Shown one piece after another: positions 44,225 to 53,628 of a stretch of DNA of 64,000 bases. The notes under the pieces are model-generated. The model searched no databases and was not told the origin of the DNA. It saw only the letters and a program-made list of their open reading frames with translations. The position numbers and the translations under genes were made by a program. The stretch is from contig NZ_CP107929.1 of NCBI RefSeq assembly GCF_036017915.1, positions 868,001 through 932,000 of the forward strand, in the 5' to 3' direction. Position 1 is the first letter of the stretch; the number at the start of each line of letters is the position of its first letter. This DNA comes from Micromonospora sp. NBC_00421. Its GTDB lineage: Bacteria > Actinomycetota > Actinomycetes > Mycobacteriales > Micromonosporaceae.

Positions 44225-47200
44225 TCAGCCGCTCGGCGACGGTCGTACCCGGTCGGTACAGACCTGACCGGAGGTGGCGAACGCGTTCGTCGAGTAGACC
44301 GCCAACACGGTGAAGCAGTAGTCCACCTCGGCGTTCAGGCCGTTGACGGTGAAACTGGTCTGTCCCGGGTCGACTGTGGCCATCACTCCGAGCGCCCGCC
44401 CGGTCCGTCCACCCGCGACCATGAACGGCACCGACCCGTTGCTCGGATCGGACCAGGTGACCGTGATGGTGGCGGCGTCGTCGCGCAGCTTCAGGTCGTC
44501 CGGCGGCGGCCCGGCCGTACCTTCGGGGGCGGCACCCGTCGACTGTCCCGGACCGGTCGATTCCCGGCCCAGCATGACCGCACCGATCGTGCCCCCGACA
44601 GCCAGCAGCACCACCACCCCCGCCGTCACGGCCACCAGCCGACCCCGGCCGGGCGGCCCACCCGCCCGCACCGGGTACGACGGCGCGAGCTCGGGATACC
44701 CCGTTCCCTCCATCGGCGGCAGGTGTACGTGGGCGGCCGGCCCTCCGTCCGGTGCCGGCCCCGGTGGGGCGAGCATGGCGGTCTCCGGTTCCGCCCCGCC
44801 CCGCGCCACCGGATCGTCGGCCGTAACCGGACCGTCCTCGGTGTCCCGGCGACTCCCGGCGGTCCATGCCGGCTCACCCGTGCCCCAGGAGCCGGTGTCC
44901 CACCCAGGTGACGCGCCCGCCGGCAGCCGCGGCGGCGACTGCGATCCCGGCCGGTCGAGCGGCCCCACCGGCTGACGGCCGTCGACCAGGTACGTAGGCG
45001 TCCCGGTCGGCGATGCCGGTGCCGCCGCCGGTGGCCCGCCCACCGGATGCGGGTGGGTTCCGGCGAGTGGTGCGCTCGTCGGATACGGACGTGTTTCGGT
45101 GGGTGGCCCGCCCGCCGGATGCGGGTGTTGCTCGGAGGACGGCCCGCTCACGTTGCTCGTCGACGGTCCGTCGGCCTGCTGCGGGCGTGCTCCGGCGGGA
45201 GGTGCGCTCACCGGATCGACCGCCGACGGCGGTCGATCCGGCAGCGACATCGGAGCGGGCGGTCCGCTGACCGGAGGAACCGGCGGGACGGTGTCTGTCG
45301 ACCCGCCGTACGTACCGGGTGGACCCGGCGGCGACGGGCTGAGCAGCGCGCTGCTGAGCGCATCCACGGGTACCGGCGGAACGCTTGCTGGTGCTGGTGG
45401 AATCCTCGCTGCCGATGGTGGCGGTGCTGCCGGTCCGCTCGCTGCCGGTCCGCTCGCTGCCGGTCCGCTCGCTGCCGGTCCGCTCGTTGGTGGTGCAGCC
45501 CGGGCCGCTGCCGGTGGCGGGATTATGGTGGCCGGTGGTGCCGGTGGTGTCGGGAGGCTCGGCGTCGGGTGCGCGGCCGGTGCCGGCGACGGGGGATGTC
45601 CGGCAGACGGTGTGGCGGTGGGCGGCGAACCGGTCGGTGTCGGGTCGCCTGGCGGAGTCCGCTGGTCCCGAGCGGCGTCGTGGTCCCGGGCAGCGTCGTG
45701 GTCCCGGGCGGCGTCGCGCGCCCGTTCCTCCCACAACGGTCCGATCTGCTGTACCTGCACCGTCGGCCGGTCCCAGTTCTGTTCCGGCGAGGGCCCGGCG
45801 ACGACTGGTGTGTCCGGTGGTGCCGTCGGGGACGGTGGTGCGACCGGGGACAGGTCGTCCGCAAGTATGTTCGGCCCACCACGCTCGCGAGCAGGTGTCG
45901 TCGGCCCGGACCTGTCAGCGGTAGGTGTGGTCGCTGATCCGGACCGGTCGGCGGCCGGGGGCGTTGCCGGTCCTGGCCGGTCGGCGGGCGGGTTGCGGTC
46001 TGGTGCCCACCGGTCGGGGGCGGGTGACGGGGTGGTTTCCGGGGAGAGCCGGGGCGCGGGAACCTGCGCCGGTTCGGCTTCCTGCTCCCGGGGGACGACA
46101 GGTGGTGTGCTGGCCGGCCCGGTGAGGCGTCCCTCCGGGGCAGACGGAGTCGCGGCGGAGACAGCCGGGCGTACCGGACCGGTGACATCGGTCCGCCCGT
46201 CGAACGGGGCGGCGGGGAGGGCGGTCGGCTGGCCGTGCCGGGTGGGCGGCCCGGACGGGAGCGCGGTCGGCTGGGCCGGACCGGTGGGGATCACGACCGG
46301 CTGTCCGTGGTGGGCCGGCGGGCCGGGTGGCGTCGCGGTCGGCTGTCCGTGGTGCGGTACGGGCAACCGTGCGACCGAGGAAGTGCCGCCATGCGCCGCT
46401 CCCGCCTCGCCGAGGTCGGGCTGCTCGGGCGGGATCGGCGACGCTCGGCGACGCGGCGGAGGGAGGTGCGGCGATGCGGAGTGCGGTGGCTGGGGGTGTG
46501 GTGGCTGGAGGTGTGGCGGTGCCCAGGGTGACGTGGCCGGTCCGCCGCCGGAGACCGGAACGGACGGGGGGACCGGTGGCGCCGAGTGCGGGCGGGACGG
46601 TGCCGAGGCTGCGGGAGCGGAGCGTGGCGGTACTTCCGGCGGCGCGGCGTGTGGCGTGACTGCTGGAGCCGCCGGGGTGGCGCCCTGCGGTGCGGGGCGA
46701 GGCGGTGGCTCGGACTGCTGGCCGGGTGATGTCGGCCAGGGCCGGGGTGCACCGGGTCGGTGAGCGGTCGGCAGACCGTACATCTGCCTGGGCAGCGGCA
46801 CCCGGGGTTCGGCGTCCGGCACGGGAGCTGCCGGGGTGGTGCCGTGCCGGGGCGCTGGTGGCGTGCGCACCGGCTGACCGGGGGAGGCCGGGTGGGTAGG
46901 CGCGGCCCGTGGTTCCAGCGGGGTGCCGGGTTGGGGTGGGGTGGGGTGATCGGCGGCAGCGGTGGGCGGTGCGGGGATCGGACGGGACGTCGGTGAGACG
47001 ACTTCGGGTCGGGGCGTCGACGTGGGGGCGTACCCCTGGCGAGGTCCCGTCGGCGGGGTGTGTCCGGTCGGGGCCGGCGACGGCGGTGCTGTCGGAAGCG
47101 ACGTCCCGGCGGAAGCCGGCTGCGGCTGGTCCGCCGGAATGCCCAGGTACTGGCGGGCGACCCGTACGGCGGGATGCTGTTCACCGAGCACGGCGGGCCC

Positions 47201-47560
47201 GGCGGTGGCGACCCGGGTGTAGTTGCGGCGGGCCTCGTGCCGGTTACCCAACTCCTCGGCGACCCCGGCCAGGTCGAAGGCGAGGGCGAGCATCAGCGGG
47301 TCGGCCGGATTCCACCGCCGCTCGCCGGCGGCGTACGCCTCCTCCAGCACCCGACGGGCGGCGGCTGGTTCGTCGGCCTCCCGGTGCAACCTCGCGAGCA
47401 GGTGCGCGGTGCCCATGATCTCCGGGTGGTCCTCGCCGTACGCGGGGCGGGCCGAGTCGATCGTGTCGGTGAGCAGCCGGCGGGCCGCCGACAGGTCACC
47501 GGAGGAACGCAGGGCGAGGGCCCGGTGTTGGACTGCGGCCAGGGGTGAGGGTGCGGACAC
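44225..47560 (-). CDS. TPR protein with Pro-rich region, membrane helix and FN3-like C-terminus (1111 aa)
   Basis: Residues 1-135 form tetratricopeptide repeats (ALALRSSGDLSAARRLLTDT, LLARLHREADEPAAARRVLE). The next 800 residues are intrinsically disordered and rich in Pro, Ser and Thr, with 15-nt repeats coding SGPAA (45430-45486) and an ARDHDA repeat. A single membrane helix (about 970, VAVTAGVVVLLAVGGTIGAV) leads to a C-terminal fibronectin-like domain outside. GTG 47560 is chosen because the upstream frame lacks similarity. It is the first gene of the MoxR operon. Confidence 0.75.
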   Translation of the reverse strand: MSAPSPLAAVQHRALALRSSGDLSAARRLLTDTIDSARPAYGEDHPEIMGTAHLLARLHREADEPAAARRVLEEAYAAGERRWNPADPLMLALAFDLAGVAEELGNRHEARRNYTRVATAGPAVLGEQHPAVRVARQYLGIPADQPQPASAGTSLPTAPPSPAPTGHTPPTGPRQGYAPTSTPRPEVVSPTSRPIPAPPTAAADHPTPPQPGTPLEPRAAPTHPASPGQPVRTPPAPRHGTTPAAPVPDAEPRVPLPRQMYGLPTAHRPGAPRPWPTSPGQQSEPPPRPAPQGATPAAPAVTPHAAPPEVPPRSAPAASAPSRPHSAPPVPPSVPVSGGGPATSPWAPPHLQPPHPQPPHSASPHLPPPRRRASPIPPEQPDLGEAGAAHGGTSSVARLPVPHHGQPTATPPGPPAHHGQPVVIPTGPAQPTALPSGPPTRHGQPTALPAAPFDGRTDVTGPVRPAVSAATPSAPEGRLTGPASTPPVVPREQEAEPAQVPAPRLSPETTPSPAPDRWAPDRNPPADRPGPATPPAADRSGSATTPTADRSGPTTPARERGGPNILADDLSPVAPPSPTAPPDTPVVAGPSPEQNWDRPTVQVQQIGPLWEERARDAARDHDAARDHDAARDQRTPPGDPTPTGSPPTATPSAGHPPSPAPAAHPTPSLPTPPAPPATIIPPPAAARAAPPTSGPAASGPAASGPAASGPAAPPPSAARIPPAPASVPPVPVDALSSALLSPSPPGPPGTYGGSTDTVPPVPPVSGPPAPMSLPDRPPSAVDPVSAPPAGARPQQADGPSTSNVSGPSSEQHPHPAGGPPTETRPYPTSAPLAGTHPHPVGGPPAAAPASPTGTPTYLVDGRQPVGPLDRPGSQSPPRLPAGASPGWDTGSWGTGEPAWTAGSRRDTEDGPVTADDPVARGGAEPETAMLAPPGPAPDGGPAAHVHLPPMEGTGYPELAPSYPVRAGGPPGRGRLVAVTAGVVVLLAVGGTIGAVMLGRESTGPGQSTGAAPEGTAGPPPDDLKLRDDAATITVTWSDPSNGSVPFMVAGGRTGRALGVMATVDPGQTSFTVNGLNAEVDYCFTVLAVYSTNAFATSGQVCTDRVRPSPSG
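45430..45486 (-). repeat. 15-nt tandem repeat coding SGPAA
   Basis: About four near-perfect copies of a 15-nt unit (GCCGGTCCGCTCGCT on the plus strand) lie within the TPR gene. The in-frame unit can change copy number without a frameshift. Confidence 0.7.
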
Positions 47561-47779
47561 GCAAGCAATGCTGCCGCTTGACCGGGTCCGGACGCTACCC
47601 GCCCGGCGGAGCCGTCCGGAACAGGCGCCTGACCTGCGATGATCCAGTTCCCGTTCGCCTGCCCGGCGGCGATGTGCATGATCCATTCGAGCCGTGTACA
47701 GTAATGCCCCGTGCGGCCCACCAGGGTGGCTGACCGGGGTGAAAGCCGCCGGAGTCGACACGGTAGGCTGAACGAGCAG

Positions 47780-47863
47780 GTCCGGGTGGCGGAATGGCAG
47801 ACGCGCTAGCTTGAGGTGCTAGTGCCCGTATAGGGCGTGGGGGTTCAAGTCCCCCCTCGGACA
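47780..47863 (+). tRNA. tRNA-Leu (anticodon GAG)
   Basis: An 84-nt cloverleaf: acceptor GTCCGGG pairs with CTCGGAC (one G-U), anticodon stem CTAGC/GCTAG holds the loop TTGAGGT with anticodon GAG, a long variable arm (TGCCCGTATAGGGCG) and a T-loop GGTTCAAGTCC are present. It is a class II leucine tRNA reading CUC/CUU. No CCA is encoded. Confidence 0.95.
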
Positions 47864-47871
47864 CAATTTGG

Positions 47872-47890
47872 CAGCATCCCTGCTGTTTTT
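47872..47890 (+). terminator. Rho-independent terminator of tRNA-Leu
   Basis: A short CAGCA-TCCC-TGCTG hairpin is directly followed by TTTTT, nine bases after the tRNA. This classical U-tract form is rare in this window. Confidence 0.75.
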
Positions 47891-47979
47891 GACGTACTGG
47901 TGGTCGAGCGCGCTTGACCACACCAATCTGATCTTCGTGTCGATGTCGGCCGGTCCCGTTTCGGGCGGGGGTGGTCGGC

Positions 47980-48456
47980 GTGTCTGACGTTGTGGTCGCT
48001 CCCGTTGTCCCGCCGGTCGTGTTGGCGGGCCGGGGTAAGCCGGGTGGTCGTTCTGGCGGGGGTCTTCGTCGTCGGCCGTTGCCGCTTGCGGATCTTCCGA
48101 CTCCTCGTGTCGGCACCCTGGTCTATGGGGTGGCGGCTCTGGATGCCAGTGGTCGGATCGCCGACAGTGGGGTCGTTCGTGCGCTCGGTTGGGTGCCGGG
48201 CACCCGGCTGCACATCCATGAGGGTGCCGGTCTGGTGGTGCTCCGCGCGGATCGGCAGGGCGTGTTCACGGTGACCGGTCAGGGTCATCTGCGGCTGCCG
48301 GCGGCGGTGCGGCAGTGGTGCGGGTTGGCGGCGGGTGACCGGCTGCTGCTGGCGGCCTGTCCTGCGGATGGGTTGTTGGTGGTGCATCCTCCGGCGGCTG
48401 TGGACGCGATGGTTGGCCCGGTGCACGCTGCTGTGCTCGGTGGTGGTCGGCCGTGA
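47980..48456 (+). CDS. AbrB/MazE/SpoVT-like DNA-binding protein (158 aa)
   Basis: The C-terminal half shows the swapped-hairpin pattern: a first strand in VYGVAALDASGRIADSGVV, then GWVPGTRLHIHEGAGLVVLR, and the repeat GHLRLPAAVRQWCGLAAGD RLLLAAC-like motif. It starts at GTG 47980 behind GGGGG and its stop overlaps the recombinase start (GTGA), so the two form an operon. Such pairs are common in Micromonospora-type genomes. It may regulate the recombinase. Confidence 0.7.
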   Translation: MSDVVVAPVVPPVVLAGRGKPGGRSGGGLRRRPLPLADLPTPRVGTLVYGVAALDASGRIADSGVVRALGWVPGTRLHIHEGAGLVVLRADRQGVFTVTGQGHLRLPAAVRQWCGLAAGDRLLLAACPADGLLVVHPPAAVDAMVGPVHAAVLGGGRP

Positions 48457-49472
48457 CCGATGGTGCGGTGGGGCGGGCGGAGTTGGACGCGGCCCGGTTG
48501 TTGTTGGCGCGGATGGGGATCTCGCCGGCTGATCTGGTGGAGGCGGCGGCGGTGCGGCCGGTGGCGCCGACGTTCGCGGAGTACGTGCCGGTCGTGTCGG
48601 CGGCGGTGACCGCGGGTACGCGGCGGGCGTACGGGTCGTACTGGAAGCGGGTGGTGGAGCACTGGGGGCAGCGGCGGTTGGATGAGCCGAGCCCGTCGGA
48701 GATCGAGTGGTTGGCGGAGTACGTCAGGACGCATGTGGTGGCGCGTCGCAATGCGCGGGGTGGGCGGAGCGCGGCGGAGCATCTGATCGCGGCGTTGCGG
48801 TGTTTGTACAAGCGGGCGGTGGCGGACGGGTTCATCGCGGCGGCGGACAATCCGGCGGTGAAGGTGGCCAAGCCGCGGCGGTTGGCGAGTACCAGGCGGG
48901 CGGTGGCTGATGCCCGGTTGGCGGAGATCAATGCGGTCGCGGCGGGTACGGGTGATGATCCGGTGTTGGACAGTCTGTTGTTGCGGTTGCACACCGAGAC
49001 GGCGTGCCGGCGGGGTGGGGCGTTGGCGTTGCGTCCGGTGGATCTGGATCCGGATCAGTGTCTGATCCTGTTGCGGGAGAAGGGTGACACGGTGCGGTGG
49101 CAGCCGGTGTCACCGACGTTGATGCGGCATCTGCAGCGGCACGCGGAGGAGCGTCATGCTTCGGCGCGGGGCCAGTTGCTGCGGTACCGCAACGGGCAGC
49201 CGATCACGTACCGGCGGTACGACCATCTGTGGGTGCGTATCGGTGAGCATCTGCCGTGGGTGTGGGTGCAGCAGATCAGCACTCACTGGTTGCGGCATAC
49301 GACGTTGACGTGGGTGGAGCGGAACTTCGGTTACGCGGTGGCCCGTGCCTATGCCGGTCATGCCGACAGTGGCGGTGATGTCGGTACGACCACGACGTAT
49401 GTTCGGGCGAGTCTGCAGGAGGTCGCCGCCGCATTGGCGGCCTTGACGAACGAGCCGCATCCCCTCGCATGA
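48453..49472 (+). CDS. Tyrosine recombinase / integrase (339 aa)
   Basis: An N-terminal SAM-like core-binding domain (about 45-140, AGTRRAYGSYWKRVVEHWG) precedes the catalytic domain. The active-site residues are visible: Arg in TACRRGGALAL, Lys in LREKGDTVRW, HWLRH with its His-x-x-Arg, a further His in AYAGHAD, and Tyr in TTTYVRAS. The GTG start overlaps the AbrB-like stop by four bases. It lies 590 bp after the tRNA-Leu and reads away from it, as expected for an integrase of an island entering at that tRNA. Confidence 0.9.
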   Translation: MTDGAVGRAELDAARLLLARMGISPADLVEAAAVRPVAPTFAEYVPVVSAAVTAGTRRAYGSYWKRVVEHWGQRRLDEPSPSEIEWLAEYVRTHVVARRNARGGRSAAEHLIAALRCLYKRAVADGFIAAADNPAVKVAKPRRLASTRRAVADARLAEINAVAAGTGDDPVLDSLLLRLHTETACRRGGALALRPVDLDPDQCLILLREKGDTVRWQPVSPTLMRHLQRHAEERHASARGQLLRYRNGQPITYRRYDHLWVRIGEHLPWVWVQQISTHWLRHTTLTWVERNFGYAVARAYAGHADSGGDVGTTTTYVRASLQEVAAALAALTNEPHPLA

Positions 49473-50923
49473 GTTTCAGCAGTGGGCGTGTGGGGCCTGT
49501 TCTGCGGTCCTGAACGCTGTGGTTGCGCGGCCATCGCAGGGCAGAGATGGCGGGCGGGGGTGCCGGGGGCACCGAAGGGCACGGACGGCGCGGTGATCCC
49601 GCATCCCCGCATGGGCGGGAACGAGGTGCGTCCAGGTCGTCCTGACGTCTCTGCTGAGCTCGTCCCTGGGGTGCCGGGGCGGGGGCAGGGCACCTCCCGG
49701 CGTGGGGTGTGGTCAGAAGGTGATCGTGAGGGTGGTGTCGGGTCGGTTGATGTCGCCGGGTTCGGCGGGTCGGGTTCCTGCGCGGTGACGGTGGGCTGGT
49801 TGGGGCGGCCTGCGGCGTCCCATTGGTCGAGCAGGTTGGTCAGGTCGGTGGCGAGCGCGTTGGCGTCGGGTCCGTGGGCGATCGCGCCGAGTTCGTGGTG
49901 GCCGTCGCCGGTGTCTTGGAAGGCGAGGTAGGCGATGGTGCCGCCGTGGTAGATGGCGGCACCGGCCCATCGGTAGGCGGGGGTGACCAGTCCGCTGGTG
50001 CGGGCGGTATCGCCGACGCCGAGGCGGCCGAACGGTTTGTCGGCGTGTGCGAGGAGCCACAGGTCGAGGTGGCCGATGGGGTCGGCGTCGTTGACCTGGA
50101 TGCCGGTCCAGCGTTCGAGCCGGGGGTGGCTCAGAGCCTTGGCGAGGGCGGCGCGGTCGGGTTGGTCGGTGGCGTCGAGTTTGAGGACGACGTCGGTGTC
50201 GAGGCGTACGTGGTGGTCGGTGTGTTCGGTGCTGCCGCGCATGGGGACGAATCCGCAGACCAGTGGCGTCGTGGCGCTCACCAGCATCGTGGGGCTGGTG
50301 CGGTCGAAGGCGAAGCATCGGGTCAGGCCGCTCTCGTGCACGCGCAGGGGCACGACGATGCGGCCGTGGTCGGCGAGTTGGTTCCACCAGGCGGCGGAGA
50401 TGTCCCAGGCTCCGGCGGTGACGATGATCCGGTCGTAGGGCGCGTGGTCGGGTGCGCCGAGGGCGCCGTCGCCGCAGATCACCTTCACGGTGTGGTAGCC
50501 GGCGCGGTCGAGGCCGGCGCGGGCGCCGTCGGCGAGGTCCTGGTCGAGTTCGATGGTGACGACCGTGCCGCCGGGGCTGGTCAGCTCGGTGAGCAGTGCG
50601 GCGTTGATGCCGGTGGCCGCGCCGATCTCCAGGACGCGGTGGCCGGGTTGGGGGGCGAGTTGTTCGAGCATGTCCGCGACGAGGCTGGGGTTCGATGCGG
50701 ACGACAACGCGGCACCGCTGGGGTCTCGTTTGGTGACGATCTGGCGGCGGGTGTAGACGGTTTCCAGGTCGACGCCGGGGAGGAACTGCTCGCGGGGGAC
50801 CGTACGGAATGCGTGCGCGACGGGGGCGGAGCGGATGTGGCCGCGCTGTTCGAGTGTGCTGACGAGCTGTTCGCGGAGCGTCGCGGCACTCGACGTTCCC
50901 GGTGCGGTGGGGGAAGTGTTCAC
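49358..50923 (-). CDS. FxLD-system (PIMT-like) methyltransferase, C-terminal frame disturbed (521 aa)
   Basis: The Rossmann-type core is clear: LEIGAATGINAALLTEL (SAM motif I), VVTIELDQDLADGARAGL, VICGDGALG and YDRIIVTAGAWDISAAWW. It resembles protein-L-isoaspartate methyltransferases, in particular the FxLD-associated RiPP methyltransferases. Family members end in a beta-strand like DINRPDTTLTITF, which is present here in another frame (ending at 49713). The frame drawn runs on through about 115 bases of the recombinase gene. A one-base shift near 49765 would restore the normal end. GTG 50923 is the start; no FxLD precursor peptide is visible nearby. Confidence 0.7.
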   Translation of the reverse strand: MNTSPTAPGTSSAATLREQLVSTLEQRGHIRSAPVAHAFRTVPREQFLPGVDLETVYTRRQIVTKRDPSGAALSSASNPSLVADMLEQLAPQPGHRVLEIGAATGINAALLTELTSPGGTVVTIELDQDLADGARAGLDRAGYHTVKVICGDGALGAPDHAPYDRIIVTAGAWDISAAWWNQLADHGRIVVPLRVHESGLTRCFAFDRTSPTMLVSATTPLVCGFVPMRGSTEHTDHHVRLDTDVVLKLDATDQPDRAALAKALSHPRLERWTGIQVNDADPIGHLDLWLLAHADKPFGRLGVGDTARTSGLVTPAYRWAGAAIYHGGTIAYLAFQDTGDGHHELGAIAHGPDANALATDLTNLLDQWDAAGRPNQPTVTAQEPDPPNPATSTDPTPPSRSPSDHTPRREVPCPRPGTPGTSSAETSGRPGRTSFPPMRGCGITAPSVPFGAPGTPARHLCPAMAAQPQRSGPQNRPHTPTAETHARGCGSFVKAANAAATSCRLARTYVVVVPTSPPLSA

Positions 50924-51070
50924 TGCGTTGACCCTACTGTCGATCTTGGGGGCATTCGGCTGGTGCAGGCGGGAAGCGAGAGTTGCCAGACGTTGCGCCG
51001 TTGTCCAAGGGTTCAAGGCTCATCATCTCCACTCGTGGCGTCAGCATTGACATACTGAAGGTTGACCAGT

Positions 51071-51206
51071 GGCTGATCTAGGAACCCCCGGTGGACACGG
51101 AAAGGCGGGAGGTTCCGAACCTCGAAATGAGAATGATTGGGGCATACCGGTTGCGCATCGCCTGGGTGATTCGCTGGCGAGCGTCGATTTCTGCTGGTGG
51201 AGAGCT
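51071..51206 (+). promoter_or_regulatory. CRISPR array 1 leader
   Basis: The leader opens with CTGATCTAGGAACCC and GTGGACACGG, closely matching the leader of array 2. Inverted GGAACC (51081) and GGTTCC (51111) form a hairpin 126 bp before the first repeat; array 2 has the equivalent 127 bp before its first repeat. The AT-richer 3' part carries the probable promoter of the pre-crRNA, but no clear -35/-10 is called. Confidence 0.6.
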
Positions 51207-53401
51207 GCTGCGCCCGGTCTACGGACCGGGCGAGGATCGCAACACCGCGTCGAAGTTGCCCAGCAGAATGCCACCGTCGAGCTGCGCCCGGTCTACGGAC
51301 CGGGCGAGGATCGCAACAGGTCGAGCCCGAACGCGAGGTGCAGCGCGACCAGGCTGCGCCCGGTCTACGGACCGGGCGAGGATCGCAACCACCCGGGCAT
51401 CATCGCCCACCGGGAAGCCACGCCGTCGCTGCGCCCGGTCTACGGACCGGGCGAGGATCGCAACCTCGGAGCGGCCGGGGACCTGCTGGGCACGGGGCTG
51501 GCTGCGCCCGGTCTACGGACCGGGCGAGGATCGCAACTCACCGCCGCTCGCCGCTGCCCCGGCGACACCCCGCTGGCTGCGCCCGGTCTACGGACCGGGC
51601 GAGGATCGCAACCCCGGACTGCCCGGCGCGGACCAGAGCGGCCAGCTCGGCGGCTGCGCCCGGTCTACGGACCGGGCGAGGATCGCAACTCACCGCCGCT
51701 CGCCGCTGCCCCGGCGACACCCCGCTGGCTGCGCCCGGTCTACGGACCGGGCGAGGATCGCAACCCCGGACTGCCCGGCGCGGACCAGAGCGGCCAGCTC
51801 GGCGGCTGCGCCCGGTCTACGGACCGGGCGAGGATCGCAACCACTCCCCTCCCAGCCACGTCTCGATGTCGGGCGGCAGGCTGCGCCCGGTCTACGGACC
51901 GGGCGAGGATCGCAACTCGATTCCGGCCAGGGCCTCTGCCCGGGCCGCGTGGGCTGCGCCCGGTCTACGGACCGGGCGAGGATCGCAACGGGTCCGGTCT
52001 TGGTGGGTGGCTGTCCGGCCGGCGGGGGCTGCGCCCGGTCTACGGACCGGGCGAGGATCGCAACATGGTGTTCCTGTCCACGATGGTGCAGCTGCTGATG
52101 CGCTGCGCCCGGTCTACGGACCGGGCGAGGATCGCAACCAGTACTGCGTCGTCCCCATGGCCGGGGGCTGCGGGGCGCTGCGCCCGGTCTACGGACCGGG
52201 CGAGGATCGCAACCCGGCACCGGGGATGTCCACGGTTTCGGCGCTCACGCTGCGCCCGGTCTACGGACCGGGCGAGGATCGCAACAAGGTCGAAGCGGGC
52301 CGGGAGTAGATCAACGTTGGTGGCTGCGCCCGGTCTACGGACCGGGCGAGGATCGCAACGGCGGACCCGCAGGAACCGGTCCAGGGCCTGCCCGGTGCTG
52401 CGCCCGGTCTACGCACCGGGCGAGGATCGCAACCCGCATGACGGCCAGGTCCCGCTCGTCACGGCGGATCGCTGCGCCCGGTCTACGGACCGGGCGAGGA
52501 TCGCAACATCCGGTGGTACAGCCCGGACTTGAGTCCCGGCACATAGCTGCGCCCGGTCTACGGACCGGGCGAGGATCGCAACCTGGTCGCCTCCGTGGTG
52601 GGTGACGCAGCGGGGCCGGGCTGCGCCCGGTCTACGGACCGGGCGAGGATCGCAACCGGCATCACCGCAGCGGTGAACATCCCGAGACCGATCGCTGCGC
52701 CCGGTCTACGGACCGGGCGAGGATCGCAACGACGAGGATCAGGGGCCACGGGACGCGGCCGGTCGGCTGCGCCCGGTCTACGGACCGGGCGAGGATCGCA
52801 ACGACGTGATCGAAACGGGCATCGGCAGCGTGTCGGCGGTGGCTGCGCCCGGTCTACGGACCGGGCGAGGATCGCAACATCAGCAACACGGCCGACGCCG
52901 CCGAGATCCTGACGATGCTGCGCCCGGTCTACGGACCGGGCGAGGATCGCAACAGACAGGCGGCGGCCATCTCACGCGGCATCGCCCGCCAGCTGCGCCC
53001 GGTCTACGGACCGGGCGAGGATCGCAACCTGGACTACGCGGCGTTGGCCCTGCATCACGTGGCCCGCTGCGCCCGGTCTACGGACCGGGCGAGGATTGCA
53101 ACAAGCCGGACCGGGAGGCAGTGATTGTCGAGCTGGCGCTGCGCCCGGTCTACGGACCGGGCGAGGATCGCAACTCGGCCATGGGTATCTCCTGTCGGCA
53201 GGGTGCGGGCGTGCTGCGCCCGGTCTACGGACCGGGCGAGGATCGCAACTGCGCCACGTTCGAGGTGGTGATGCTCCACCAGGGCAGCGCTGCGCCCGGT
53301 CTACGGACCGGGCGAGGGTCGCAACGCCGTGCACCCGCAGGAACAGCGGGGTCTCGACGTCCCCGCTGCGCCCGGTCTACGGACCGGGCGAGGATCGCGG
53401 C
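51207..53401 (+). CRISPR. CRISPR array 1, 30 repeats
   Basis: The 37-nt repeat has a 9-bp stem (CGCCCGGTC with GACCGGGCG, loop TAC plus G) and ends in the 11-nt handle AGGATCGCAAC, the type I-C layout. There are 29 spacers of 35-40 nt. Repeats 17, 26, 29 and 30 carry changes, the last three near the far end, so the leader is on the left and transcription runs rightward. Spacers 5-6 are duplicated as spacers 7-8 (152-bp block). Confidence 0.98.
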
Positions 53402-53577
53402 CTTCCGTACCCACCAGTGCTGCTGGGTACGCGCTGGGTGAGGTTCTCGATATCGAGGGCCAGGTCGGCACACTTTGGCTGTGGCGAGCGCCTGGGCGCG
53501 ACAGGAGTCGGTGGTGGCCGCCGACAGGGTCAATGCTCTGTGGTCGGTAACCACTTGGCTCAGGAGGATCTGTAACG

Positions 53578-53628
53578 ATGATCTTGGGAGTTGTTTATGT
53601 CTGGTGTGAGTTCTCTGCGGGCGCATAG
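53578..53628 (+). CDS. Possible 16-residue leader peptide overlapping the cas3 start
   Basis: ATG at 53578 has the strong ribosome binding site AGGAGG (53562-53567) and reads MILGVVYVWCEFSAGA in a different frame, ending at 53628 inside cas3. The cas3 ATG itself has only GGGAG. Translation of the short frame could load or limit ribosomes on cas3. Only the signals are seen; translation is not proved. Confidence 0.35.
   Translation: MILGVVYVWCEFSAGA

Noticed and set aside
47980..50923. A prophage
   Set aside because: Only an integrase and an AbrB-like gene are present; no structural, lysis or packaging genes are seen.
51069..53441. Long open frames across CRISPR array 1 and similar ones across array 2
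   Set aside because: They are translations of the 37-nt repeats with no start signals; repeat length not divisible by three keeps frames open by chance.
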